From assembly GCF_030272615.1 (NCBI RefSeq), contig NC_081415.1, positions 369,339,667 through 369,403,666 on the forward strand: a stretch of 64,000 nucleotides of DNA, written 5' to 3'. Below, in pieces: positions 48,583 through 60,592 of this stretch; within the stretch, counting starts at the first letter, position 1; every line of letters begins with the position of its first letter. A program made the translations under genes and the position numbers. This DNA comes from Cryptomeria japonica. Taxonomy: Eukaryota > Streptophyta > Pinopsida > Cupressales > Cupressaceae. The notes beneath the pieces were generated by a model that was not told the DNA's origin, ran no database searches, and was given only the letters and a program-made list of their open reading frames with translations.

Positions 48583-49115
48583 CTTTGGATTGATAAATAT
48601 AGGGGGAACATTCCAAAGAGCTATGGATGTGGCATTTTCTAATATCATAGGGTTTTGAACAATCCATAACATTTTTCAACGTCTTTGCAAGTTGCAGAGT
48701 TAAAATATGATATAAATGAAAAACAAGCCTATGCACTAGTGAAGGAAGTAAAAGATTTTAGGAGCTACTTGATGGGAGAAATAGTGGCTGCATATGTCCC
48801 TAATGCCGTGGTTAAAGACATCTTCACACAATAGGAAGTGTCTGGAAGAAGATGTAGATGGATCAACAAGATCCAAGAATTCAACATTGACATCCAAATC
48901 ACTAGGTTAGTGAGAGGACAAGGATTGGCCAAATTAATGGCTCAAAGTAACTTGGATGCCAATCAAATAAATGTTACAGAGGAGGAGAAAAGGGCTTACC
49001 TTTGTGACATGGATAATTGTGAATGGTATGCACATGTAATAAGCTACCTAAAAAAGATGAAGTGTCCTGAAGGAATGAGTGATAATAAAAAGGACACTAA
49101 AGTTGCATGCTATTA
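48583..49115 (+). pseudogene. TatB RT remnant and RNase H/connection remnant
   Basis: PFGLINIGGTFQRAMDVAFS resumes RT after the insertion but stops near 48655. A deletion removes the rest of RT, including the YxDD box, and the start of the attached RNase H. Then LKYDINEKQAYALVKEVKDF, the RSYLMGEIVAAYVPN stretch, and FNIDIQITRLVRGQGLAKLM represent the end of RNase H. The frame continues to 49115 as linker towards integrase. Confidence 0.85.
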
Positions 49116-50249
49116 AATACATCATTGTGTGTGGCAAGCTCTGGTGGAAAATAGTGATGGTGTCATGTTGAAGTGTGTGGAATAGGATCAAACTCAGAAA
49201 TTGCTAATAGAAATGCGCAATGGGGTTTATGGAGGGCATTATATGGCCAAAACAACTGCACATAAAATTTCAAGAGCTGGGTTTTGGCGGCCAACAAGTT
49301 TTAAAGATGCACATCAATTGTTCAAAAAATGTGATCCATGCCAAAGGTTTTTAGGAAATTTGCCATTAAAGCCCATGAATGTGCAAACCCCATTTCAACA
49401 ATGGGGTATTGATTTTATTGGGGAAATAGCATGCAAATCTAGTGGTGGTCATTCTTGGATCCTGGTAGCCAAAGATTATTTCACTAAGTGGGTTGAGGCT
49501 ATACAAACCAAAAGGGAAAAATTAAGGTGGTGATTAATTTTATCACTGATAATATATTGACTAGATTTGGTTGTCCAGAAAGAATAGTCTCTGACAATGC
49601 TATGAGTTTTATATCAGAAGAATATGAAGATTTCTACAATAAATATTGTATCCAAATTTCATATTCATCACCTTACCACCCCCAAGGAAATGGACAAGAT
49701 GAATCAAGCAACAAGAGCTTGATGAAGATCATCAAAATAATCCTAGACAAGAACAAGAAAGCTTGGGATTCAAAGCTGAAACTGGCAGTTTGGGTAGGCA
49801 GGGTAACTATTAAGAAGGCAATAGGAAGTGCTCCTTTTGATTTGGTATATGGTATACAAGCAAGGTTGCCCCAAAGTAATCTATTGAAAATGTACAAGTT
49901 TTTACAAATATATGATAATGATTTAGATGATGATATGCAACTGAGGGTAGAAGCTTTGATAGAGCTTGATGAAACCAGAAGAGAAGCTAGAGATAGAAAC
50001 ACAAAATTGCAAATGCAAGTAAAAAACTTGTATTATAAGAGAACAGTTGCAAGAAGTTTTCAAACTGATGATTTGGTCCTAATGTGGAATGCAAGGATAG
50101 AAGATAAAGGAAAAAATGGAAAATTTGATGCCATTTGGCTCAGTCCATATCTGATACAAAGCAAGTGGGGAGATGATTCATATTTTCTCCAATATATAAA
50201 TGGAAAAATTCTTGAACTACCTGTTCATGGAAAATTCTTGAAGCCCTAA
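49116..50249 (+). pseudogene. TatB integrase
   Basis: Zinc-binding part GGHYMAKTTAHKISRAGFWR with CDPCQRF. The core shows WGIDFIGEI (D), IVSDNAMSFI (D) and QGNGQDESSNKSL (E; the residue before it is D where A is usual). A one-base frameshift occurs near 49530 between IQTKREKLRW and VINFITDN. The C-terminal region FQTDDLVLMWNARIE and FDAIWLSPYLI is typical. It ends FLKP at 50249. From 49527 it is open for 240 codons, making this the best preserved domain of TatB. Confidence 0.92.
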
Positions 50250-51624
50250 TTTTCTTAAAGTAGTTCTTTTCCATGAACGTTAGATTAGATTAGGTCAGGT
50301 TTTGTATATAGGCTAGTTTGTTTCCTTTTTGATTTGAGCTACCCTATCCAGGTAGTTTCCTTTTTTGGTCTGCTTTATGGGTGGTCTGCTTAACCATAGA
50401 TTCTGGATCCTCGTATCATCCTAGAGTGATGATCGTCCCTAACTAGAGCCATTGATGGTTAGTGAAAATGACCTAGCAAATGTTTTTCATGCCTTAGATT
50501 AAAATGAGTCATCTGGATCTTGTCTTTCTCTCTCTCTTGCACTTCAGGCTTAGGGTTTAGGGTTTTATGGATTTTATTTAATTCTTGATGAGATCCCCTA
50601 AAATAATTATAAATTTGCCTTATCTTTTCACTTAAGCCTGAGGGTTCTAGTAACATTGGCGGGGCCTTTTTTCTATGTCCTAGGTGTTTATTAGTTGTGC
50701 AGGTTCTAATTTTTTTAATGCGCTTTGATTTTCCTAGGTGGGTCCCTTTTCTAGTTTTAGCTGACATATTTGTAATAACAGTCGGGCTACTAATGTTTTC
50801 CATTGTCTGCACATGTCTTAGTGGATGGAGATCTTTTAATCATGATAAAAAAACATGCTCTGTGGTTAAATGACTAGAGAAAGCGCATGCTGTGGCTAGC
50901 AGTATAAAGTGAAAAAAGATCAAATGGTTCTTGCTACTCCATAGTAGAAAGTACTCGAAAGATAATGATCATGACATCATGAGATGATGCCATGTGTATA
51001 GGGCAGGCCAAGAGAAGCAAGATGGTGGGGGCTGCTGACAACAATGAGGATGATGATGAGTTGGAGATGTTGTGTCATGATTTTGATGTCTTTGCTTGCC
51101 ACGAAAGATGGTCAATGTCAGATTGACTAGTATAGATTGTACAATGTACTAACATGGAAATAATCGATGACCCAGTTTCAAAATTGGTCCAAATATGAAT
51201 TCGAGCCATTTTCCACTCACGTGAGCAGTAATGGTGAACAATACGGTGATGGTTGATCCTAGAATAACATTAAAATAATTTTTAAAATAATTTTTGATTC
51301 ACAAAGCAATTCAAAAGTGACCAGAAGGCAATTCCAGAGTTGGAGAAGATTCGAGCGAGCTATCATAGTGCAAAATTAAGGTTTTCTCAGTGCTTTCAAA
51401 ACCGTAAGTTGCTCACCTTCCCTTATGTATTTTCAAAGCTGGATAGTTTAAATTGTGTAAAGTTCTAGTGAAAGGATTGAAGATTGTTGTAGGGTTTTAC
51501 AGTCTTGGCAAAAGGAGTTTAAGAATTTTTCATTCTTCCATGTTGGAATTATCAATTCTTGTGTTGAACCCTAGTTTATATCCCTCATTTATCATAATTA
51601 TTGAGAAGGCCCTAGTTTAGTAGA

Positions 51625-52910
51625 ATGGCTCCCTCATGAAACCACTCAGGACAAACAAAATATTTAAGGAGGAATTTGTATGATAACTTTCTAGACCAAT
51701 TAAAACCATCAACAAATGATAAGTATCAGGGGATAAATCTTATTTAAGGGAAAACCCTAGGAGAAGGGCTAGTTGATAAAGCATACATAATTTCAGATGT
51801 TAGGGTACCCATGACTGGGATAGACATGTTTAAGTTATGATATGGATAAAGGAATTTGTAGTCTTCATTCTCAAGTGCATGGTAGTATGACTTAGACAAG
51901 CTGGTGGCCCCTAATGTGTTCATGGATGTCGATCTTCTCAGAGAAGTTGCAGACATGTATGACCCCATTTCAAGAGTGATAAGGGAGAATTATGGAGATG
52001 TTTTGTTGACAATCCAAAGGGAGGAGTTCCAAGAAGTTTTTGATTTATATGAACCCTCTGCTACCTTTATTCAAGTAAATTTGTATGAAATAAAGGCCGA
52101 GTATCACAGAACAAAGGGTTTTGTCAGATCAAACCTTCTCCCGACCCACTTGGCAAAAGTGGGAGACACATTGTACCATATTAGCCTAGGTTCAATGGAT
52201 CCTTTTCCAATTGGTGCTTTCACCAAGTATTTGCAGGCCACTTTCTTTTCTCTATGCTAGGTTTTGGGTTTTAACCCTTTCACGGTTATGCCACCGGATT
52301 ACATGTATATGGCCATTCAGATACAACATCCTGATTTTACAGTGTTTTTTGATTTCGCACCATATCTTAAAGAAAATATTTATGAGGGACTATTAGACAT
52401 TGATAATAATGCATTAAGCACTAACTTCTATTGGTATTCATTGATGATGCATATGTTCTTGTATAAGAACTCAAATTATTTTGAAGATATCATGAATCTT
52501 AGAAGGACAATTAATAATGTTGAGATATCGATGCAGCTATGGAGTATGGATATGTCATTGGATAGGTAGGAAGGTATGGGTTGTTCAACAAAATGATGTG
52601 ACACTTCTACCTAGTATTGAGAATGAATATGAGGAAATTAAACCTTTACAATTATGGAAAGAAGAGGCAGAAAGAGTTATCAACACAGGTGGATGTGATT
52701 TGTAATGATTGAGATACTACCATGTTGGAGGAAAGCATGGATAAGATAATACACACAAGATCATTTTTTGAAACTTTTGAAAGGAAGGCGAATCAAGTAG
52801 CAATTAAGTACATTCCCTACAGGGAAAAAGCTGACAAGGTTATGATTTTCAAATTGCTGTCAGATGAGGAATATGCTGAATGGAGTAATATCTATTTGAA
52901 GGATGAATGA
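51625..52910 (+). pseudogene. LTR-encoded unknown protein, second copy with internal deletion
   Basis: The copy in the 3' LTR starts at the ATG at 51625 and has longer open stretches than the 5' copy: 51904-52260 (FMDVDLLREVADMYDPI, EVFDLYEPSATFIQVNL, HISLGSMDPFPIGAF) and 52264-52569 (PPDYMYMAIQIQHPDF, LSTNFYWYSLMMHMFLY). It then jumps, by the deletion, to the C-terminal part (TLLPSIENE, RSFFETFER, WSNIYLKDE), ending at 52910. Two stops are shared with the 5' copy. Function unrecognised. Confidence 0.6.
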
Positions 52911-53214
52911 GGATATCAATTAGTTAGTTAGTTAACTATGTGATGTGGAAGTTTGGCAGATAGTTTTGGTTCTATGCAGCGATCACTTTTTGGACATGAA
53001 CAGTAAAAGAGGTGGGCCCTTCCCAAATATTCATTGACAACAACAAAAGGGAAAAGGAATGCATAAAGTGTAATGATGAATCAATTGCATATATTTTGGT
53101 CTTGGTTGTGGCATTCCTTAAATGAAATATTTTGCCACTAAATTGTAGGTAACTGGTCATTTTTGAATGACAGGTGTCTCCTCTGGTTTGTAGCTTATTC
53201 TTCTCCCTTATTTC

Positions 53215-53222
53215 TATAAAAG
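53215..53222 (+). promoter_or_regulatory. Candidate TATA box in TatB 3' LTR
   Basis: TATAAAAG in TTTCTATAAAAGGG, about 1 kb before the LTR end and downstream of the LTR reading frame. The 5' LTR has a mutated version. If it is the element promoter, the LTR reading frame lies in U3 and would need its own promoter. Confidence 0.45.
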
Positions 53223-54225
53223 GGAATTCAAGGACAAGAGAAAGGGTTCCGAATTTGGTTAATGTACCTAGTAATTTTGAAAATTATCAGAGTCATAAGG
53301 TTCCTGTAGCAAATCTTAGTTGAAAGTGAGCAATTATAAGGATTTTGGAAAGAAATAGATAAGAGTCACGTGTCTATCTTATTCTTACAAGTTCTTGAAG
53401 GAGTTATGTGTAAATGGTATTTATGACAAAGATAGAAAATTGATTTAAAAGAAAATATAATTCTGATTTATTTCTCTCCTTTGTGCAATTCTATTGTCTT
53501 TTGAATGAAATGTGATTAAGGATTTCTTTCATTCAGTGCACTATTGTGGTGCATGTACTTTCTATTCCTTCTTTGATCTAAGGGGTCAATTAAAATGTTT
53601 GAGTAGAATTGCAGAGTGATAGGACTTGTTTGTGGATTTCATAAGTAGTCTAGATTAGGGTTGTAGATAGAAAACGCTGTAAGGCAATGTTTTCTCAAGA
53701 TCTGAATGCTATTAGATTAATTATGTTGTAACTCATTTATATATGTTGAGATCAAGTGCCCAATGGAGAGAGGCACTGGTTGTAGTTTGTCATGAGTCCT
53801 TATAGTTATTTCTAAGCTCTATTCATCTGTGTTTGTCATATAACAGATTATTATCAAGTAGCACTTTCAGTTTATATGTACTGTTGTGTGTTTTGCCCAT
53901 CTCAAGCTCCATCTAGGTTGAGGATCACTGAAGGATTAGCCATCCTTGAGAATTCTCCCTATTGTTGAGCCCATATCTAAGATTTTCTGCTTAATTTTGG
54001 TGAAGGTATAAGTATGGCACAAAGATTATAAGTTCATGAAAGGATCACCCTCCTAGGTTTTGCAAAGCCCAAAGTTTAGAAGGATAAGAAGTAATCCTTG
54101 TCATATGTTGGTCCAAGTCCTTGGAGATTTAAAATAGTTGGAGTTGGCTTCTCCTCTGATAAATCTGAAGAATCAACTTGGTTTCTGCCTGCTCATAGTG
54201 TAAACCCCATTCTGGGGCACCAACA

Positions 54226-54518
54226 CATATTTTGAGCAGTGAGCTCTAGGCAGTGTGCCTGAATGCATGTGCATTCCCCATTGTAATATTTACACATACT
54301 ACTGCAGAGTATCATCTTATTGTGGGTATGTTCCCATCATGGTTTTTCCCTTAACCAGGTTTTCCATGTCAAAATCTTGGTGTTATGTGTGTTGTTGTTA
54401 TTGTATTCATCTTTATTCTTGTTATGGTTGATAAGATCTGAGATTGTGCTTATATTATTTAATCTGGTGTGAACTAATTCACCCCCCTCTTAGTTTTCCT
54501 TGTTTATTTTTTCCAACA
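54226..54518 (+). repeat. Remnant 3' end of a copia LTR
   Basis: The sequence resembles the end of the copia LTR at 5500-5918: a TGTGGGTAT ... CCATCATGGTTTTTCCC block, a TTCCATGTCAAAATC stretch, and AATTCACCCCCCTCTTAG near the end, closing in TTTCCAACA at 54518. The 5' part is missing, presumably displaced by TatB. Confidence 0.65.
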
Positions 54519-54988
54519 TAATCATCATTGCATCCAATATAATCATGAAATATGATTAGTACATCATAAAATACCATCAAATCGCCATAGCCAAATATAA
54601 ACCACACATATAAAATGAGTACATACAAGAGTCTATCATCGTAATAATCTATGAATGTCATCATCCATATGAAATCATAATGTCAAGTGCAAAAATGTTT
54701 ATCATCCATAATGAAGCATCTAGATCATCCATAAACATCTAATCAAAGCATCACAAAATAATCTAAGTTATATCAATATAGTCTATTGATGCACAAAAAA
54801 GAAAGAAAAATTAGGGAGGGGCACTACAACCCTTAGCATAATTATACTCTATTTAAACATGCGTAAGGGTTATAGATTATATTCATGTTTACCAATAATT
54901 TATATTGAAATGCATTAAAAAAAAATCATGAATAATTTAAATCACTAATTTCAAGATTAGTAGATAATGTTGGTTAGGTATGGAGAAC
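54519..54988. other. AT-rich stretch without a gene
   Basis: CATCATAATAATC-like simple sequence and unique AT-rich DNA; no open frame with a recognisable domain. Confidence 0.5.
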
Positions 54989-55032
54989 TTTTTTTTTTTA
55001 ACTCTCAAACCCATTAAAGCTTAACATCAATA

Positions 55033-55575
55033 TCAATCATTTGAGAGACCCATAACCTTTTTGAGAAAATCCACACAGTGCTGCTTAACTAGTTTGCCAA
55101 ACTCCCAACTCGCTTGATCCCAAATGAATAAAATTGGGAATCTCAACACTGGGATCCCATTCCTACTCACAATCCCAAAATAGGAAGATGGTGGAATGAT
55201 GAGATTCTGATCTATATTATGGAGGACTCTATCAATATGCCCCAAAAAACCTGACTTAAATACCCTCTTAGAGAATTCCTACGCACCCACCTTGGTTTCC
55301 CCCAAATTTAGGAGCGTAGCCAGGAAATGTGTCAGGATGTTGGAGTTAACTCTATATTTGTGGTTTGTAATAAGAAATTGAACCCCCAAAATATCACATA
55401 TCACATCTAGTAGAAGAGGATGCGATAATTCGGTCACTTGTTGTAGTCGCTTGTTTGTGATTGGGCCCAAGAAGGCCATTTGATTCTTGGTCTCTACCAA
55501 TCTAATATTGGAGTTCACAACAACTCTTTGCTCTATTCCACTAAAAATAGATAAAAAATGAAGAATGGAAAGCAA
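55033..55575 (-). pseudogene. Unrecognised LINE-linked frame, copy A
   Basis: Two stretches in one frame around a stop near 55278. They contain QMAFLGPITNKR, LITNHKYRVNSNILTHFL, FGIVSRNGIPVLRFPILFIW and LVKQHCVDFLKKVM. They match the better frame at 59088-59777 in order and at key positions (FLG.(I/V)T.KR; NH.Y..N; FGI / VGI; an aromatic F.W or VYW motif). No known domain. It lies directly after RNase H in the LINE direction. Confidence 0.6.
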
Positions 55576-56094
55576 TTAGTTCTTGTTTCAAATTAATAGG
55601 GAAAGTGAAGCTTCTCGAGTAAGTTTTTTTTTCAATAAATGAATGCGTGGAAAGCAAATCCTTTGTGATCTCCACAATCATGTCCACTTGTGTGACCATC
55701 ACAAAATACTTGGCGAGGAAGGTGGAAAAGGGGTACTTCCATTAGATAATCAGCCACTCTACTTATTTCACTTGAGGGTAATGTGCCTTGAGATGATGCT
55801 GAAGTCATATACTGATTTGGGCATAATTAATCACCCTGGCAAGAATGAATCAAATCATCCATGTTATAACAAATTAAAAAAGGTTGGATGCTCTTGCTAG
55901 CGCTGGCGTGTCTTGCCACCATAAATAAACATAGGCCCACTGCTAAGAATTTAAAATTTCAAATAACAAGGCCAATCTCCTACCAAGGAAAAGCATTATG
56001 TCCTACACCTTCACCCGTATCTTCTATTATACCGATACGAAATCTGATATATTTTCCAATTTTTGGTTATTCTAGATCCTCCAAATCTATCTAA

Positions 56095-56550
56095 ATACCA
56101 TCTGCAACCTTATTAGCTATATTATCTGCAATAAGATTACCTTCCCTATAAATGTGGTTGAATACCACTACTTCAAAGAACTAATAATACTCAGGGTCTT
56201 TTCTAATAATGCATTTAATCTCCAATTAGGGGTAGCCTCTCTTCTCAAGGAATTAATCCTTATAGCAGAATCCCCCTAAATCTCTAGCTTTTGAATACCC
56301 ATAGATCTACACTTCTTAAGACAAATCACCAAGGCTTGAAACTGTGCTTGATTGTTAGTGCCCTATTGTAATGTTTCTATAATTTTATCTATGATCGTAC
56401 CATCCCATTTGGAAATACCACATCTAGCTCCAAAGATGCCTAGATTTCCTTTGGCTGCTCCATCAAAATTTCATTTGTGCCACCCCTTTTTTGGTAGCTC
56501 CCATTTGTAGAGAAATTTGGCTTGTTTTCTTTCCTCCACCCCCTTCCCGA
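56095..56550 (-). pseudogene. RNase H (RVT_3 type), copy A
   Basis: Read on the minus strand: FLYKWELPKKGWHK, then NFDGAAKGNLGIFGARC (catalytic D), NNQAQFQALVICLKKC (Q where E is usual), KLEI.GDSAIRI (D), and after a frameshift HIYREGNLIADNIANKVADG (final D). Stops occur in WHK*NFDG and LEI*GDS. This is the RNase H found at the C-terminus of plant LINE reverse transcriptases. Confidence 0.87.
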
Positions 56551-56648
56551 AAAATTGGGGAATTCTAAGACCACTCTATCTCCCTCAAGATTCTCCATCC
56601 CAGTGAGTGAATGTAGAATGCTTGTGAGATCTCTGCTTATTCCTACTG

Positions 56649-58053
56649 TAGAAGTATAAATTTGACCACTTTCCTAACTAAATATTTAATATTCATTTTA
56701 ACCCAATTCCTCTATTTAATTAATTTCCCCATATTCATCTATTTGATTAAATAAGTTACTCAATTTATTTAATTAAGTTCACCTAGGCCTTTTTTAGCCT
56801 TTAATTAAATAAATAAATTTATTTAATTAATTCCTCTTTCTCCCTTTTTAATTAAATTGATCCTTGCAAATAAAATTAATCTAGTTTATTTATTTAAATC
56901 CCCCACCTATATTTATGCAAGTTGCATCTATTTGATTGAAATAAAGTAATTTTATTTTAAATAAAATCCTTTTTCCTCTACTTGCATTTTCCTACATCTC
57001 CCACTTGCGTTCTAAACCCCTTCTAGATTCTTATAATCACTTCTAATTTAGCCTAATCCATCTCCTAAATAGTATCACAATCCTAAGAAAAGAGAAGTCA
57101 CTTCTTAAAGTCTCCAAAGTCTTTGAAAACCATTAAAGGCTTTATGTCCTCAACAAGTTAACTCAACCTTCTTGCATGATTAGAGAATTTCTCTCTAACT
57201 CAACCCTCATCTAACCCAAGGGTCTCATCAAACATTCATGGCTTTTTTGGTTATTTCTATAACCCTTGCACAAGAGTTTACCTCTTGGGTAAAAGCTTTA
57301 TCCAATGGATAACCCTAACCTAACCTTAACCCTTACCTCCTAGGGTAACCTTCATGTCTTCTCAAGCATTTGATGTGTCTTTCATATCCTCTCAAGAAAC
57401 CTCTTGTTGACAATTGTCACCATTTCATTGATGAGAATTGTAAACATGGATTGATTAACTTTCAATCCTGGCCCTTGTAAAGATTATCCAATCTTGACCA
57501 TCCATTGCCCTATTTTTCCTATAAATAGAGCTCTCATTCTCTCATTTTGATATAGAAGTTTTTATGCATCAAACTTATAGTCATTTTGCTAATATATATC
57601 CAAGTTTTCATTCATCAAACTTATAGTCATTTAACTAATCATTTTATCCTCTCTTTGATAAATCATCTTAATAGCATTTAGAAACATTCTAATATCATAG
57701 CATATCCATGTTAGACTAGTATATCAATGCTAGGACAATTAGCTAATCTTAGCATCATCTTTATTCTAGTTTAATCATCATAGTTTCAATAGCATATATA
57801 TCTAGGAATGCATTCATGCATAATAATCAAACATCACTCATTCTTGGAGTTGTCATTCCTAAGTCACTTTGCTCAGTGATATGAGAGCAAAGGCATTGAC
57901 TTTAGGGATCCTGTGAGATAGAGAACAATGGGACATCCCTTGGGAAGTTGAGCTATTCAATATAGTTCCTATAACTTGCACCAAGAGTCTCATTGGTGTG
58001 TGGACCCTTTGAAATTGGACTTTCACATTTATGTCGCCCTCATTTACTGCACA
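56649..58053 (+). repeat. LTR of a third gypsy-type element (LTR2)
   Basis: Starts TGTAGAAGTATAAATTTG and ends TTTACTGCACA; about 1405 bp. It is followed by a PBS-like TGGAGCCCACCGTGGGGC at 58058-58075. No second copy lies in the window, so the element either continues right of 64000 or has lost its other end. The first half is AT-rich with TTTAATTAA runs. Confidence 0.8.
57520..57527 (+). promoter_or_regulatory. TATA box of LTR2
   Basis: TATAAATA in CCTATAAATAGAGCTCTC, a strong match to plant TATA boxes about 530 bp before the LTR end. Confidence 0.65.
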
Positions 58054-58489
58054 TTTTTGGAGCCCACCGTGGGGCACAAACCCATTAATTATATCATTTT
58101 TGATGCAGGAGCAAGATTGAAAGCACACTGGAATGTTGTTTAAGCATGTTGAGACATTTCATTAGTGCATTTAGAGAAAAAAATAGCGCCCTCAGTGTAC
58201 TATATAGCACGTAAGACCCATTCCCTAGTGCATATAGACCCTCTGTTAGCGCATAACATTCTGGTTTTTATTATGTATATTGGAACAACAATGTAGCACA
58301 TTTGGTAAATAACATAGCACATTCGGTAACCAGAGTAGCACATCTATACCTTACTGTAGCACATTTGTGCAATAGTCTAGCGCATGACTCTAACACAGAA
58401 AAGGCAAAAATTGTAACCGAAAGGAGAAAATTTAGGCTTGTGTAAGCCCACCATAGATTCTATTTTTCACTAACTTTCTTCTTGCAGGT
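58054..58489 (+). other. LTR2 PBS and leader with iterated motif
   Basis: PBS-like TGGAGCCCACCGTGGGGC at 58058-58075. From about 58160 to 58390 there are at least eight copies of a TAGCACATT/TAGCGCAT motif, about 20-28 bases apart in the densest part. The leader ends with CTTCTTGCAGG, interrupted by the LTR starting at 58490. Confidence 0.75.
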
Positions 58490-59087
58490 TGTAGACACCT
58501 AAAAATTTCTCATTAATCATGTACTAATTATTCGTGTAATTGATTAAATAATTATTTAATTATTTAATTAAGTTAATTACCCATATTCTTCTAAATTCAT
58601 ATTTCCTCACCATCTTACTAATTATTCTATTTCCTATTCTATCATTATTTAATCATTTTAACCATTTTCTCATCATAATTAAATATTTATTATTTAATTA
58701 ATTCTGGTTAATTCCCCAATTTAAATAATATTTATTATTTAAATAAATAAATTTTCAATTTCTATCTCTAATCATCTAATCATTAACCCTTTTCTAAATA
58801 TATATATTTTTTGATCGGTAATAGTTTTTGAATTATATTAATACAAAATTTTAAGAATGCAAAAATGTAGTCTCCCATTGTCCATTTACATACTGTAGGC
58901 AACAAACCCCCATACTACCCACAACCATACAATATGTTCTAAAAAACCAAACAACCTATGCAAGTCCAAAAAGACCAGTTCAATGATGCTCCCGTCAAAC
59001 CCAAATATTACAAAAATAGTTTAGTTTTAACAGTTAACTATTATCAGAAATTTGTAAAAGCATATAAAACAATGGCCAAATGGCCAC

Positions 59088-59777
59088 TCACTCGCTATCT
59101 CCTTGGCTCTCCTTCTCCCCTCCCTCCTTGGTGGTCGAAGATTTACCTCTTGTCACTTCACATTTCATCTTTGGAATGCAATCCAAACATCTGAAGTTGG
59201 GGTCACCTTCTAAGCTCACCAGCAACTGAACAACCCGTCCTTCCTCAAACCTATCTCTCAGGTCTCTACCGGCTTCCATCCATGCTACCAATTGTAATGC
59301 CTTCAAGACTTCATCCACCCTAATTAGTTTCACACATAGCTTCATATCTTCCCATCCAATACGAGCATGTTCATGACACTGTTCTTTTATATCATCCTCT
59401 AGCCAATAGACAAAAGGAAGTGGCTCCTCCTGGTCATCTCCCTCATTGATACAAATTCCTACTCGAGGCACAACCCACTCCAAAAGTGAGTTGAGATTGA
59501 GCAAGTACTCCTCATTAATCAGTTTGGTCAGTGTGAGTCTAATCTTCTCTACCCCCAGCTCAAACTCGCATGGCCATGCCAGAATCAAAGAGTACACCTC
59601 TATATTCATCTGGTATTGATGATTAACAAACACCACCTCTTCTACAAGCATGAGGCAATCCACACTCCACAACTTCTCCGCCTTGTAACGAAAAAGTCCT
59701 AACATCCTCTTTTCCGTCACCTTGCCCAGGAATGGCACCAACTTCTTATCTGTGCGCAGAGTGAAGTTTGCCTCCAT
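59088..59777 (-). CDS. Unrecognised LINE-linked open frame, copy B
   Basis: An uninterrupted frame of about 229 codons. I take the ATG at 59775-59777 (MEANFTLRTDKKLVPFLGKV) as start. Contents: LVEEVVFVNHQYQMNIEVY, a WPCEFELGVEKIRLTLTKLI stretch, WVVPRVGICINEGDDQEE, PFVYWLEDDIKEQCHEHA and a charged tail ending in KEGGEKESQGDSE. Acidic overall, with no membrane segment, zinc motif or known domain recognised. It lies downstream of RNase H on the same strand, about 360 bp after it. A diverged copy at 55033-55575 has the same neighbour. It may be an extra LINE ORF or an exon of a co-mobilised host gene. Confidence 0.55.
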   Translation of the reverse strand: MEANFTLRTDKKLVPFLGKVTEKRMLGLFRYKAEKLWSVDCLMLVEEVVFVNHQYQMNIEVYSLILAWPCEFELGVEKIRLTLTKLINEEYLLNLNSLLEWVVPRVGICINEGDDQEEPLPFVYWLEDDIKEQCHEHARIGWEDMKLCVKLIRVDEVLKALQLVAWMEAGRDLRDRFEEGRVVQLLVSLEGDPNFRCLDCIPKMKCEVTRGKSSTTKEGGEKESQGDSE

Positions 59778-59847
59778 AGTCACCTACAAATTGAAACTGC
59801 ACCAGCTTCTGCAATGACAATGTCATAAAAGCCACAAAGTAGTGCAA

Positions 59848-60120
59848 TCAATTAAAAAACACACAAACACTAGCTCGCAAACCAAAAGGAAATGAATTCC
59901 TCCGCCGTCGTTTAGGATGAGTAATGAATGCAGAAGTGATGGCATAAATGCCATGAGATTGCACGGAAGATTTGCTGCCATCCTCCACTCGCACCAAAAC
60001 GTGCGACCTACCAAAGATAACTACCACATTCAAGGAGCAAGTGCCAACTTGCATGGTGTACTTTCCAAAAAACTTCCCTCGCTTGCATATTGTAGGCTGC
60101 AAATTCCTAAAAGACTGCAT
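59848..60120 (-). CDS. Short basic open frame between RNase H and the unrecognised frame
   Basis: A 90-codon frame (MQSFRNLQPTICKRGKFF ... HPKRRRRNSFPFG) with a four-arginine block. It overlaps a 63-codon frame in another phase. No domain recognised; it may be chance. Confidence 0.25.
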   Translation of the reverse strand: MQSFRNLQPTICKRGKFFGKYTMQVGTCSLNVVVIFGRSHVLVRVEDGSKSSVQSHGIYAITSAFITHPKRRRRNSFPFGLRASVCVFFN

Positions 60121-60139
60121 TTAAGACCACCTCCATAGT

Positions 60140-60592
60140 CTTCCATCTCCTTTCCACCACTTGGCCATATAACTATCCATATCACATCCAATATTAGATA
60201 GCAACTCTGCCACTGTATTTACTCCTCGCCTGACATGGGAGACACAAAATTCCACCAGTGATTTGAGCCTCTCTTGGATCATAGACACCCAATGGTTTAT
60301 TTTCCAGCATGAAGTGTTGCCTTTAGCAATTGCGTTAATAACTACCTAAGAATCTCCTTGCAAATGCAGTTGTTGGACTTTCATATTTAAAGCCAAATCA
60401 ATTTCCAGAAGTGCCGCTTGGACCTCCGCTTCATTATTCATACCATCCTATAGACGCTATGCTCCTTTGAAGAGGATAGACCCATTATCATCCCTCGCCA
60501 CCACCCCAACACCTAAGTTTCCTGGATTTCCTCTTGAAGCACCGTCAAAATTGACCTTTATCCACTCTTTACTAGGTGGTTCCCATTTAACA
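60140..60592 (-). pseudogene. RNase H (RVT_3 type), copy B
   Basis: Minus strand: WEPPSKEWIKVNFDGASRG (first catalytic D), NPGNLGVGVVARDDNGSILF, NNEAEVQAALLEIDLAL (E), LHLQGDS.VVINAI (D), and HVRRGVNTVAELLSNIG, where the last catalytic D of the usual VAD is E. Stops occur at FKGA*, RL*DG and GDS*. Better preserved than copy A at 56095. Confidence 0.9.

Larger units (their letters stand above)
50250..54225 (+). repeat. TatB 3' LTR (internally deleted)
   Basis: The start lies somewhere in 50250-50412, because the counterpart in the 5' LTR is hidden; no clear polypurine tract is visible. From 50413 it matches 243 onward, and it ends GCACCAACA at 54225 like 39389. Relative to the 5' LTR it lacks about 2.6 kb (from near 2405 to 37765 in TatB coordinates without TatA). 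Downstream CATAT (54226-54230) is the candidate target duplication. Confidence 0.85.
54989..56648 (-). mobile_element. LINE 3' end, copy A
   Basis: A minus-strand remnant. A T-run at 54989-55001 is the poly(A) end read on the plus strand, and the RNase H domain at 56095-56550 is of the type that ends plant LINE ORF2. Between them lies an unrecognised coding-like stretch (55033-55575). Coding-like sequence upstream of RNase H continues to 56648, where it is cut by the LTR that starts TGTAGAAGTA at 56649. RT and endonuclease are not in the window. Confidence 0.7.
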
